Notes: generated by a model from the sequence alone, not told the origin. A DNA stretch of 64,000 bases from Shimia sp040225985 (GCF_040225985.1 NZ_JBBPEU010000002.1:62001-126000); one strand, 5' to 3'; shown: positions 16,918 through 26,477, counted from the stretch's first letter. Translations and numbers: made by a program.

Positions 16918-17127
16918 TTACCCCCCGAAGCCCAGATACAGCACCAGCATGTAGCATCCCATGCCGACCATGCCGCAGACCGCCGACGTCACGAAGACCG
17001 ATCCGCCGATCAGGCCGTCCGTCGATCCGGTGCGGTGTTTCTTGATGCTGAACCCGACGGCCGCACCAATCGCAACACCGCCACCGACCCCGGCGGATTG
17101 CTGCATCAACTGGTTCAGGGTCTCCAT
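16918..17127 (-). CDS. Small glycine-rich membrane protein inside the suf operon
   Basis: The 69-residue product starts METLNQLMQQSAGVGGG at 17127, one base after the sufB stop. It has two glycine-rich hydrophobic segments (GVGGGVAIGAAVGFSI and GLIGGSVFVTSAVCGMVGMGCYMLVLYLGF). I do not recognise it. Spacing makes it part of the sufB transcript. Its size and glycine pattern suggest a hairpin membrane protein that could oligomerise or anchor a partner. Confidence 0.65.
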   Translation of the reverse strand: METLNQLMQQSAGVGGGVAIGAAVGFSIKKHRTGSTDGLIGGSVFVTSAVCGMVGMGCYMLVLYLGFGG

Positions 17128-17128
17128 G

Positions 17129-18655
<1,527 letters not shown>

Positions 18656-18672
18656 GTTCGTCTCCTGTTCGC

Positions 18673-19716
18673 TTACGCCGCTCGGGCGCGGTGTTTCCGA
18701 TATTGGGTCAGCCATCTGTCGGCAAACCCCATCACGTCCTGTTTCGTTGTCTCGGGCCCCAAAGAGACCCGGATCGCCCCGGCGGCGACCTGTTCGTCAT
18801 ATCCCATCGCCTTCAACACCCGGCTGGCGCGGACCTTGCCCGAAGAACAGGCCGATCCTGCGGAAATGGCATATCCGGCAAGGTCCATCTGCATGACCTG
18901 CGTTTCGCCTTTCCAGCCCGGTGTCGCGAGACACAGCGTATTGGGCAACCGTGCCCCGCCTTGCCCCACAAAGATGGTATCTTCTGTCTCGGCGGCAAGG
19001 GTCTCTTCCAGCATATCGCGCAGAGATGCAACCCGGTCCCAGACCCCCGCGGCCAGATCCTGCGCCGCGGCGGTTGCAGCGGCCGCAAACCCCGCTGCGC
19101 CAATAATATTTTCCGTTCCCGAGCGCCGGCCCATCTCCTGACCGCCCCCCTTGATCTGGGCCGCGACATCGGTGCCGCGCTTGACCACGAGCGCGCCAAT
19201 CCCTTTCGGCCCGCCCAGCTTGTGCGCCGAGATCAGAGCCATCTCGCAACCGGCCCAGTTGAAGGCCACGGGCAGCTTGCCGAAGGCTTGTGTCATGTCG
19301 CTCACGGCCAGCCCCTCGGGCAGGGTCTGTACGATGCCGGTTTCGGAATTGGCAGCCTGCAGAGCGGTCTGCGCGGGGTCAGCCACCTGCACTGCGCCAT
19401 CCCGGCCCACCGGCAAATCCGATGTCACCCATGCGGCCACCGCATCATGTTCGATGTCACCCGCATGCAGGCCCCGCCCGCGCAGCGCCAAAGCCGCCGC
19501 CTCGGTCGCCGTCGCGGTAAAGATCACGTCCGCCCCGTCCGCTCCAAAAGCCGACGCCACCGCGCCCCGCGCCCGTTCCAGCAATGCCTTGGCCGCACGC
19601 CCCTCGGCATGCACGCTCGACGGGTTGCCCACCACGTCCATCGCCTCGATCATCGCCGCCCGCGCCTCGGGACGCAGCGGGGTCGTGGCGTTATGGTCAA
19701 GATACACGCGGGCCAT
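18673..19716 (-). CDS. NifS/IscS-type cysteine desulfurase
   Basis: The 347-residue PLP enzyme differs in type from SufS in the same operon. It has VYLDHNATTPLRPEA at the N-terminus, LISAHKLGGPKGIGALVVK with the PLP lysine, and the type I cysteine loop SAGSACSSGKVRAS. It should release sulfur from cysteine, perhaps for Fe-S assembly or tRNA thiolation. It is short for IscS (~400), mainly through a reduced middle region. It lies 133 bases after iscR; the gap holds a dispersed repeat. Confidence 0.9.
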   Translation of the reverse strand: MARVYLDHNATTPLRPEARAAMIEAMDVVGNPSSVHAEGRAAKALLERARGAVASAFGADGADVIFTATATEAAALALRGRGLHAGDIEHDAVAAWVTSDLPVGRDGAVQVADPAQTALQAANSETGIVQTLPEGLAVSDMTQAFGKLPVAFNWAGCEMALISAHKLGGPKGIGALVVKRGTDVAAQIKGGGQEMGRRSGTENIIGAAGFAAAATAAAQDLAAGVWDRVASLRDMLEETLAAETEDTIFVGQGGARLPNTLCLATPGWKGETQVMQMDLAGYAISAGSACSSGKVRASRVLKAMGYDEQVAAGAIRVSLGPETTKQDVMGFADRWLTQYRKHRARAA

Positions 19717-19730
19717 CACACCACCACCCC

Positions 19731-19784
19731 GGGCTTTTTCTTGGGCAAAATACCTCGTGGAGCGCGAGGGGCAGCGCCCCTCGC
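19731..19784. repeat. Dispersed intergenic repeat, copy 1
   Basis: A core of CTTTTTCTTGGGCAAAATAC is followed by a hairpin, CGAGGGGC-AGC-GCCCCTCG. The same core appears at 21951, 26478 and, degenerate, at 41045. This copy sits within the suf operon between iscR and the nifS-like gene. Confidence 0.7.
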
Positions 19785-19849
19785 CTCAACGGTACGGGCG
19801 CACGGGACTGCATCCCGCGCCCTGTCCTGCAGGGTGTCGCGTCGCAAAC

Positions 19850-20311
19850 TCATGCCTCGTCCACCACGGCAAAAATATTCGGCAATGCCGGACAGGGCGC
19901 CAGCTCGTTTTCGACCACATCCGACAGGCGCGTCTGGTGCAAAAAGACGTAGACATGCGCCGACAGCCCTTCCCACAAGCGGTTGGCCAGCGACTGCGCC
20001 CGCGACCCGGACAGGCCGCCCGAGGCGCCCGCACCGGTGTGCAGTGCTGAAACGGTCTCGTCCACCGCCGACAGGATATCCACCACGCGGATCTCGGCGG
20101 CAGGCCGTGACAGGCGATAGCCCCCGCCGGGGCCCCGCACCGACTCCACCAACCCGGCACGGCGCAGCTTCACAAAAAGCTGCTCCAGATAGGCCAGCGA
20201 AATGTCCTGCCGCTCGGAAATCTCGGACAGCGACACAAGGGGCTTGTCCTTCTGCAGCGCGATATCGGCCAGCGCGACGACGGCATAGCGCCCCTTGGTG
20301 GACAGTTTCAT
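19850..20311 (-). CDS. iscR: Rrf2-family regulator IscR, single-cysteine type
   Basis: The 153-residue protein starts MKLSTKGRYAVVALADIAL and has the Rrf2 winged helix (SLSEISERQDISLAYLEQLFVKLRRAGLVESVRGPGGGYRLSR). E. coli IscR holds a [2Fe-2S] cluster with three cysteines around positions 92-104. Here that stretch (HTGAGASGGLSGSRAQ) has none, and the only cysteine is ~C140 in APCPAL. I recall the same oddity described for Rhodobacter sphaeroides IscR, which still represses iron-sulfur genes. It heads the suf operon and probably controls it. Confidence 0.93.
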   Translation of the reverse strand: MKLSTKGRYAVVALADIALQKDKPLVSLSEISERQDISLAYLEQLFVKLRRAGLVESVRGPGGGYRLSRPAAEIRVVDILSAVDETVSALHTGAGASGGLSGSRAQSLANRLWEGLSAHVYVFLHQTRLSDVVENELAPCPALPNIFAVVDEA

Positions 20312-20395
20312 GGCACAACCCCATAGCGAATTGATTGACGAGCGGCGCGCCAGCCCTTAAGTCGCTAGGAACGCATTCGACAATATGTCTGCAAG

Positions 20396-20412
20396 TTTAG
20401 AAACGTTCTAAT
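20396..20412. promoter_or_regulatory. Irr-type iron control element upstream of iscR-suf
   Basis: The sequence TTTAGAAACGTTCTAAT matches the known alphaproteobacterial ICE/Irr consensus TTTAGAA-N3-TTCTAAA with only the last base different. It lies 84 bases upstream of the iscR start and 60 bases upstream of the divergent hydrolase start. Irr is a haem-sensing Fur-family regulator of iron economy. Binding is inferred from the match. Confidence 0.75.
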
Positions 20413-20472
20413 GTGACCGAGCAAATTCGTCAAGAATTTCTGTCACATTTGCCGCAGGAGACAGGGACACAC

Positions 20473-21129
20473 ATGCCCGAGGTCATTTTTCCCGGACCCG
20501 AAGGCCGCCTTGAAGGCCGCTACCACCCTCAAAAAGACCGTGACGCCCCCATTGCGATCGTGCTGCATCCGCACCCGCAATTCGGCGGCACCATGAACAA
20601 CAAGGTTGTCTACAACCTGCATTACGCGTTCTTCAACATGGGCTTTACCGTGCTGCGGTTCAATTTCCGTGGCGTGGGCCGGTCGCAGGGCGAATACGAT
20701 CAGGGCGTCGGCGAACTCAGCGATGCGGCCTCGGCGCTGGATTACCTGCAGTCGATGAACAACAACTCGAAACACTGCTGGGTGGCCGGATTCTCGTTCG
20801 GGGCCTGGATCGGCATGCAGCTTCTGATGCGCCGCCCCGAGATCACCGGCTTTATCTCGGTGGCTCCTCCGGCGAACATGTACGATTTTTCGTTCCTCGC
20901 CCCCTGCCCCTCGTCCGGTCTCATCATCAACGGCACCGCCGACCGCGTCGCGCCGCCGGCTGACACCGAGATCCTCGTGAACAAGCTGCACGAACAAAAG
21001 GGCATCACCATCACCCACCAGCAGATCGAGGGTGCGGGCCATTTCTTCGAAACCGAAGACTACATGGACACGATGGTCGGCAACGTCTCCGACTACGTCA
21101 AACGCCGCCTGACCGAAACCTCGCGCTAA
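20473..21129 (+). CDS. Alpha/beta hydrolase (COG2945-like)
   Basis: The 218-residue protein starts MPEVIFPGPEGRLEGRYHPQ at 20473, with AGGAGA ten bases upstream; an earlier in-frame GTG has no such site. It has the serine nucleophile elbow GFSFGAWIG (Ser ~115), an oxyanion region HPHPQFGGTMNNK, an aspartate in NGTADRVAPP and a histidine in GAGHFF. This is a full catalytic triad. The family is common beside small housekeeping genes and its substrate is not established. It is divergent from iscR and heads a short run with the next two genes. Confidence 0.85.
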   Translation: MPEVIFPGPEGRLEGRYHPQKDRDAPIAIVLHPHPQFGGTMNNKVVYNLHYAFFNMGFTVLRFNFRGVGRSQGEYDQGVGELSDAASALDYLQSMNNNSKHCWVAGFSFGAWIGMQLLMRRPEITGFISVAPPANMYDFSFLAPCPSSGLIINGTADRVAPPADTEILVNKLHEQKGITITHQQIEGAGHFFETEDYMDTMVGNVSDYVKRRLTETSR

Positions 21130-21132
21130 ACC

Positions 21133-21366
21133 ATGGCCTATTACGACGATCTTGCCAACAAGCTGGCCCTCGACGTGATCGAGGCGCAAAAGGCGATGGA
21201 CGATGACCAACTGATCCAGGACATCGCCAAGACGCTCGAGGCGACATCGTCCACCATGCACGAAGCATTCATGACTGCGGTGCGCGTTTACATGGCCGAG
21301 GAACGCGCCCGCGCACAGTTGACCGCGAGGCTCAAGGCCAAGGGCTTTGCCCTGCGGTCGCAATGA
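21133..21366 (+). CDS. Small conserved hypothetical protein
   Basis: The 77-residue product MAYYDDLANKLALDVIEAQK... is almost wholly alpha-helical and charged, with no signal or membrane segment. It lies three bases after the hydrolase and overlaps the HD-domain gene by four bases (ATGA), so it is translated with both. I do not recognise it. It may be an adaptor for one of its neighbours. Confidence 0.7.
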   Translation: MAYYDDLANKLALDVIEAQKAMDDDQLIQDIAKTLEATSSTMHEAFMTAVRVYMAEERARAQLTARLKAKGFALRSQ

Positions 21367-21944
21367 CCAATCGTCTCGACGCTCAGATCGCCTTTCTGAA
21401 CGAAGCGGACCGGCTGAAATCGGTGATCCGCGCAACGCGCCTGCTTGACAACAGCCGCCGTGAAAATTCCGGCGAACACAGCTGGCACATTGCGCTCTAT
21501 GCGATGGTTCTGGCCGAGCACGCCACCCGCCCGGTCAATATCGACCGGGTGATCCGCATGTTGCTGATCCATGACCTTGTGGAAATCGACGTGGGCGACA
21601 GCCCGATCCACGGCGATCATGACATCGCCGCGATGGAAGCCGCCGAACAGGCCGCCGCCGACCGGATTTTCAACCTGCTGCCGCCCGATCAGGCCGCCAC
21701 ATTCCGCGCGCTCTGGGATGAATTCGAAGCGGCTGAAACGGATGACGCGGTTTTCGCCAAGTCCATCGACAGGGTCCAGCCGGTGATCTGCAACCTTGAA
21801 ACCGGCGGCGGCACATGGCCCGAATACAAGGTCACCGCCGAACAGCTCGAGGCGCGGGTCGGCTGGAAAGTGGCCAAGGGCGCGCCTGCCCTGTGGACCC
21901 ATCTACAATCGCGCATCCGCGCCTGGTTCGCCGCCCACGGCTGA
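21363..21944 (+). CDS. HD-domain phosphohydrolase (YfbR/HDDC2-like)
   Basis: The 193-residue protein shows the HD metal motif set: NSRRENSGEHSWHIALYAMVLAEHA, then LLIHDLVEIDVGDSP with the HD pair, and a late aspartate in SIDRVQPVI. This order matches the YfbR/HDDC2 group of 5'-deoxynucleotidases, which hydrolyse dNMPs or related phosphates in the cytosol. The start overlaps the preceding gene. Substrate assignment is by family only. Confidence 0.85.
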   Translation: MTNRLDAQIAFLNEADRLKSVIRATRLLDNSRRENSGEHSWHIALYAMVLAEHATRPVNIDRVIRMLLIHDLVEIDVGDSPIHGDHDIAAMEAAEQAAADRIFNLLPPDQAATFRALWDEFEAAETDDAVFAKSIDRVQPVICNLETGGGTWPEYKVTAEQLEARVGWKVAKGAPALWTHLQSRIRAWFAAHG

Positions 21945-21950
21945 CGTCAC

Positions 21951-22034
21951 CCTACTCTTTTTCTTGGGTCAAATACCTCGGGGGTTTGGGGGCTGGCCCC
22001 CAATTTTGCAGAGGTTTGGGGGCTGGCCCCCAAT
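21951..22034. repeat. Dispersed intergenic repeat, copy 2, with an internal direct repeat
   Basis: The core CTTTTTCTTGGGTCAAATAC is followed by two identical 22-base units (21983-22004 and 22013-22034), each holding the hairpin TTGGGGGCTGGCCCCCAA. It lies between convergent genes. Confidence 0.75.
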
Positions 22035-22059
22035 CGGGCATCGCCACACACGCAACCGC

Positions 22060-22614
22060 CTATTCCAAAAGACATTGCGGCCAGCCATAGCCCCAGCGCC
22101 AGGGCAGCCCGGAACAGGGCCCACCGCCAAAGCGCACCGCATCATACATGGCCGACCCGATCAGCCGATAGGCCATGTCGATCTGCGCGTCGCTCATCCC
22201 GTATTCCGACTGCAACACCGCGCGCCGGTCTTCGGCCACTGCGGTCACACAAGCGGCCAGAGCCTCGTCCGCCGCCAGCCGTGCTGCAAAACTGGCCTCG
22301 GGCGCAGGATCGGCATTGCCAAGATGATAGGCCCGGTCATGAGTCACGCAACAGCCCTGCCAGGGGGGCGTTTCAAGGTGGATATCCTCGAAATCGGGGA
22401 ACATCCGCGCCACCAGCGACCATGTCGCCGACATCCCGCCCGAACAGCCATCCGTGGTAAAGGGCGCCAGTTCGGCCCCTTTCCGCACCTCGGCCAGCTT
22501 GGCATGGTTGCGCAGTTCCAGCCGTTCGAACAGGCCGGGCTCTTCGGCCCCTGCGACCGGCGCCCAAAGGCAGGCCGCCAACACGGTCAGCACAAATTTA
22601 CGGAGAATTGTCAC
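22060..22614 (-). CDS. Secreted phospholipase A2-like protein
   Basis: The GTG at 22614, with AGAAGG six bases upstream, gives a 184-residue product with a signal peptide (MTILRKFVLTVLAACLWAPVAGA). The mature part has TDGCSGGMSATW and then CCVTHDRAYHLGN. This order of a glycine/cysteine loop and a CCxxHDxxY helix is the calcium loop and catalytic His-Asp of secreted phospholipase A2. A later helix ADEALAACVTAV resembles the second long PLA2 helix. It would release fatty acid from the sn-2 position of phospholipids in the periplasm or outside. The start overlaps the end of the GDPD gene by 17 bases, so the two are co-translated. Confidence 0.65.
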   Translation of the reverse strand: MTILRKFVLTVLAACLWAPVAGAEEPGLFERLELRNHAKLAEVRKGAELAPFTTDGCSGGMSATWSLVARMFPDFEDIHLETPPWQGCCVTHDRAYHLGNADPAPEASFAARLAADEALAACVTAVAEDRRAVLQSEYGMSDAQIDMAYRLIGSAMYDAVRFGGGPCSGLPWRWGYGWPQCLLE

Positions 22615-24433
22615 GATACACCTTCTGTTCCAGATCCACACCCATCAGGCTGCCAATCGCCAGCACCAGGCGCTCGGCATTGCTGAGGGCCGCGCGCTGG
22701 GTGATCACCTCGCGGGCCAGAGCAGGCTCGTCCGTGATCAGCCCGGTCGCCCCCAGCGACAGCACCCGCGACATGCTGAGCGGATCATTCACCGTCCAGA
22801 CATAAAGCGCCTTGTCGCGTGCCTTCATTTCCCGAGACAGGCGCGGGGTCAGCATCGCCTGGTTCACCGCCAGAAAATCCGCCTCAAGGTCCCAAACCCG
22901 CCCGACCGAGGCCGAGGCCAAAAGCCCGGTGTCCCACTCGGGCCGGATGCCCTTCATCTTTTTCACCGCGTCATATTTCAGCGACATGACCTTGACCGAG
23001 TCTGCCATGCCCGCCGCATCGACAACATCGGACACGCGCTGTTCCAGCATCTCATCATGGCCGTAATATTTCAATTCGATCAGAACGTTGCTGCGCCCTT
23101 TGGCGGCTTCCAGCACCTGCAACAGGGTCGGCGTGCGTTCCGCGGCATAATCCGGCGCGTACCAACTGCCGATGTCGATCCCGGCCAGATCCTCCATCGT
23201 GGCATCCCAGATTTTCAGGTCCACGCCCGCGATTTTCATGAAGTCACTGTCATGGATCACCACGACCTCGCCATCTGCGGTTTCCTGCACGTCGATCTCG
23301 ACCCAGTCGGCCTTGTCCTCAAGGGCTTTCTCGATCGACGCCATGGTGTTTTCCGGCCGCGCGCCCGCTGCGCCCCGGTGGGCGATCACCTCGGCGGGCT
23401 GGTCGGTGCGCAACTGGTTGAGGTTGGCAATGGCCCCTGCCAGAACCCCCGCCGTCACAACAAAAGCGACGATCACGGCGGGCAGGATCCAGCGCGGCGG
23501 CGCGCCGGCCGCTGCGGCCTGCCCGGGCCACCCCGCCTCGTCCATCAACAGCACCGCCAGCGCCCCGGTCACCACCGTCGACACGATCAGGTTCAAAACG
23601 CTCCAGACCACGCCAAACACCACCAACAGGCGTACGAGGTCACGCAGCGACTCGGCCGCCCCGCCGATGGACCATTCCGCCAGCCAGTTGACAGCCGCAA
23701 AGGCGACCGCGCCCGCGATCGCGCCTGAAATCGCCCAGCCAATCAGTTTCACGAACAGGATACGGCGCGCTCCGTCCATATGTTGTTCGCTGGCTGCAAA
23801 GCTCTGGCGCGGCGCCACCTTGTCAAAGATCACCAGCGGCAAAGCCACCGCCCAGCCCAGCAACCGCCGCACAAGGATCACCCCCATCACCGCAAGGATC
23901 ACAGCAATGGCCGCCACGGCGGTCATAAACTCGGGCGGTTTCTCGGTCAGGTAATAATTGATGTCATAGGCCGTCAGTCGGAACTGATAGATCAACCCCG
24001 CCACGATCAGGAACGGCACGGTGATCGCCAGCACCCGCAGGACCAGAAGGCCGCCGAAGGTCGCAATCTGCGGCAGGCGCGGCACCACCAGCAAAAGCCC
24101 CTCCTGAAACCGGTGCTGCCCGGTCCGCCGGTCATGCAGCGCCACCGCCATCATGAAGGACGAATTCATCACCATCAGCGAAATAAAAATCCCCGCAAGG
24201 ATAAGGAACGCCACGAAACCCACTGGAGACAATAGGAAAAATGCAATGTCGAAATCCGACAGCGCCGGATTGCCCGAAAGTGAAATCGCCACCCGAACCA
24301 CTATCGCCACCAGCGGCGCGAGAAAGGCCGTCAGTACCACGTTGAAGGTCAAGTGACTGAGCAGGAAGGGCCAGCGCAACCGCCATGCAATTGCAAATGC
24401 GTCGTAAACCCCGAGTGATCTTTCTGATTGCAT
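22598..24433 (-). CDS. Glycerophosphodiester phosphodiesterase with N-terminal membrane domain
   Basis: The 611-residue protein (ATG 24433, GGAGG upstream) has an N-terminal ~340 residues with six to eight membrane helices, the GPDPase membrane domain. A GDPD catalytic domain follows: AEVIAHRGAAGARPENTMASIEKAL with the catalytic histidine, ADWVEIDVQETADGEVVVIHDSDF with the metal-binding E-x-D and second histidine, then VLIELKYY and VYVWTVND-type (ALYVWTVNDP). It should hydrolyse glycerophosphodiesters from phospholipid breakdown to glycerol-3-phosphate and alcohol. The neighbouring PLA2-like gene could supply its substrates. Confidence 0.92.
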   Translation of the reverse strand: MQSERSLGVYDAFAIAWRLRWPFLLSHLTFNVVLTAFLAPLVAIVVRVAISLSGNPALSDFDIAFFLLSPVGFVAFLILAGIFISLMVMNSSFMMAVALHDRRTGQHRFQEGLLLVVPRLPQIATFGGLLVLRVLAITVPFLIVAGLIYQFRLTAYDINYYLTEKPPEFMTAVAAIAVILAVMGVILVRRLLGWAVALPLVIFDKVAPRQSFAASEQHMDGARRILFVKLIGWAISGAIAGAVAFAAVNWLAEWSIGGAAESLRDLVRLLVVFGVVWSVLNLIVSTVVTGALAVLLMDEAGWPGQAAAAGAPPRWILPAVIVAFVVTAGVLAGAIANLNQLRTDQPAEVIAHRGAAGARPENTMASIEKALEDKADWVEIDVQETADGEVVVIHDSDFMKIAGVDLKIWDATMEDLAGIDIGSWYAPDYAAERTPTLLQVLEAAKGRSNVLIELKYYGHDEMLEQRVSDVVDAAGMADSVKVMSLKYDAVKKMKGIRPEWDTGLLASASVGRVWDLEADFLAVNQAMLTPRLSREMKARDKALYVWTVNDPLSMSRVLSLGATGLITDEPALAREVITQRAALSNAERLVLAIGSLMGVDLEQKVYRDNSP

Positions 24434-24607
24434 GTCGTGCCTCCTGCCTCTTGGAAAAAGCCTAGCGCCTTTTGCCGCGCCGGTCGACAATCCAGATGCG
24501 CTTTTTCGCATCTGACGACCGTGCAATGCCCCGCTTTTGAGCAGCGCATATCGGCTATGCATCGCGCGCGGGTTGCCCCTCTGGACAAACCCGGAGGATC
24601 GGCGCAG

Positions 24608-25237
24608 ATGCAGGACATGACCTTCCTGCTTGATACCCCGCCCGCCGACCGCCATTCCGTGACTGAGGATGTGCAGGGCGTGATCGTGGGCACCCTTCTG
24701 GTGGCCCTGTCGGTCCAGTTCTTGCAGGCCAGCCAGTTGATCACGGGGCAGATCGCGGGCCTGTCATTGCTTGTCGCCTATTGGGGTGACTGGGCCTTTG
24801 GCGCGGTGTTCTTCGTGCTGAACCTGCCCTTCTACGCCGTGGCCATTCTGCGCATGGGATGGGTGTTCACCCTGAAAACCTTTGCTGCGGTCGCCACGCT
24901 CACCGCCTGGACCTATGTGTTGCCACAGCTGTTCCTGATCGGCAGTATTCACCCCGGCGCGGCAGCCGGGCTTGCAGGCGTCACGGCGGGGGCCGGTCTC
25001 CTGGCGCTGTTCCGGCACGGGGCCACGCTGGGCGGGGTCGGCATCGTCGCGGTCTGGCTGCAGGATACGCGCGGCATCAAGGCGGGCCACGTGCAGCTGG
25101 GCTTTGACGTGGTGGTCTTCTCGCTGGCCCTGTTGCTGTTCCCGCTTCCGGTGGTCGGCTGGTCGCTGTTCGGGGCGGTCGTCACCAATATCGTAATCCT
25201 CACCAACCATCGCCGCGACCGCTATATCGCGCGCTGA
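24608..25237 (+). CDS. YitT family (DUF161-type) membrane protein
   Basis: The 209-residue protein starts MQDMTFLLDTPPADRHSVTE (GGAGG ten bases upstream; ATG 24617 is an alternative). It has five to six membrane segments with the YitT pattern QFLQASQLITGQIAGLSLLVAYWGDWAFGAVFFVLNLPFYA, RHGATLGGVGIVAVWLQDTRGIKAG and a C-terminal cytosolic end. The family is membrane-embedded and of unknown transport function. It is divergent from the GDPD gene. Confidence 0.85.
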   Translation: MQDMTFLLDTPPADRHSVTEDVQGVIVGTLLVALSVQFLQASQLITGQIAGLSLLVAYWGDWAFGAVFFVLNLPFYAVAILRMGWVFTLKTFAAVATLTAWTYVLPQLFLIGSIHPGAAAGLAGVTAGAGLLALFRHGATLGGVGIVAVWLQDTRGIKAGHVQLGFDVVVFSLALLLFPLPVVGWSLFGAVVTNIVILTNHRRDRYIAR

Positions 25238-25308
25238 GTGCTTGACTTGGCCGCGCCCGCGGGCCAATCCCGATAGACCCGCAGCCGCCGCAGCAAAGGA
25301 GAGCGCCC

Positions 25309-26010
25309 GTGTATGTGCCCCAGAAACCGCTGGACCGCCTCTTTCCCAAGGCTGGCAAGAAAATGTTGTTCATCCACACGCCGAAATGCGGCGGCAAATT
25401 CATCGGCAGCGCCTTTGGCCGCCGCTTCAAGACCTGTTTCAGCCTGCATCACCCCGACCTGCGCGGTCACCTGACTTATATCCAGTACCGCGACGCCTTC
25501 CGCAAAAACGGGTGGGCGCTGGACGACTATGCCCTGTTCTCGGTCATTCGGAACCCGTGGCAATGGCACCTGAGCTGGTACAACTACATCCGCAAGGACA
25601 CGGACGGCAAGAAATCGGGCCTGCCCGACGAACATGCGCTGTTTCGCAATTTTTCGTTCCTCGACTACCTGCGCTGGCTCCAAGATCCGCTGATCACCGG
25701 CAAACCCAACCAGTATTACCTGAACCAGGTCTCGGACTGGTTCGTCGATGAAGCAGGGACTGTCAGGGTGCCCGATATCCTGCGCCAGGAGGCCCTGGTC
25801 GAAGACCTCGAACGCCTGCAGGCCAAACACGGGCTGCGCCTGCATATCCCGAAAACCCGCCGCAACCAGTCTTTCTTCGGCGATTACCGCAGCGAATATG
25901 ACAGCGAGGGCGTTGATATCGTGGCCCGCCGCCACCCCCGCGATATCGAGATGTTCGGCTACGAATTCGAAAACCCCGCCGCCAGCAAAGCCCACAACCT
26001 GATCCAATAG
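25309..26010 (+). CDS. Sulfotransferase-family protein
   Basis: A GTG start (AAGGAG seven bases upstream) gives a 233-residue protein with both PAPS-binding signatures of sulfotransferases: the 5'-phosphosulfate loop LFIHTPKCGGKFIG and the 3'-phosphate motif FSVIRNPWQWHLSWYNY. It should transfer sulfate from PAPS to an unknown acceptor, perhaps a polysaccharide or lipid. The context gives no acceptor. A second, only distantly similar member is at 35392-35988. Confidence 0.82.
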   Translation: MYVPQKPLDRLFPKAGKKMLFIHTPKCGGKFIGSAFGRRFKTCFSLHHPDLRGHLTYIQYRDAFRKNGWALDDYALFSVIRNPWQWHLSWYNYIRKDTDGKKSGLPDEHALFRNFSFLDYLRWLQDPLITGKPNQYYLNQVSDWFVDEAGTVRVPDILRQEALVEDLERLQAKHGLRLHIPKTRRNQSFFGDYRSEYDSEGVDIVARRHPRDIEMFGYEFENPAASKAHNLIQ

Positions 26011-26124
26011 GCCGCGCCACACACAAAAGGGCGAAAAATCCGCACGGCGTGTCGCGCTAAAGATGTCCGCCCCGGCAAAAACAGGCTAGCAACAGGCAGT
26101 GACTCGCGACAAAGGACCCCACCC

Positions 26125-26460
26125 ATGCACAATGCCTACCTGTTCCTGATCGCCGCCGTGTTCATGGAAACCGTCGGAACCTCTGCGCTTCAGGCCAGCC
26201 AGCAGTTCACACGCCTCTGGCCCTCGGTGCTGGTGGTGGTGGCCTATGTGATCTCGTTCTACCTTCTGTCGATGACCCTGAAATACCTGCCCGTCGGCAT
26301 CACCTATGCCATATGGTCGGGGCTGGGCATCGTCTTTATCGCGATCATCGGCTATGTTGTGTTCAAACAGTCACTTGACCTGCCCGCCGTTCTCGGGCTG
26401 GGGCTGATCGTGCTGGGCATCCTCGTGATCAACATGTTCTCGAAAACCGTCGGCCACTGA
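26125..26460 (+). CDS. SMR-family multidrug transporter
   Basis: The 111-residue protein has four membrane helices and the SMR signature: AAVFMETVGTSALQAS, whose glutamate is the coupling residue equivalent to EmrE Glu14, then LPVGITYAIWSGLGIVFIAIIGYVVFKQ and a last helix LGLGLIVLGILVINMF. SMR dimers exchange protons for cationic compounds across the inner membrane. Single gene with AAAGGA upstream; no partner SMR subunit is adjacent. Confidence 0.92.
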   Translation: MHNAYLFLIAAVFMETVGTSALQASQQFTRLWPSVLVVVAYVISFYLLSMTLKYLPVGITYAIWSGLGIVFIAIIGYVVFKQSLDLPAVLGLGLIVLGILVINMFSKTVGH

Positions 26461-26477
26461 CACACGCCTGATGCCCC

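Noticed and set aside
21983..22034. Possible CRISPR-like repeats
   Set aside because: There are only two units with an 8-base gap, no spacers of regular length and no cas genes. They belong to the dispersed repeat family.
22060..22641. Longer start for the PLA2-like protein at 22641
   Set aside because: It would place nine residues before the signal peptide and lacks a ribosome-binding site. The GTG at 22614 has AGAAGG at good spacing.
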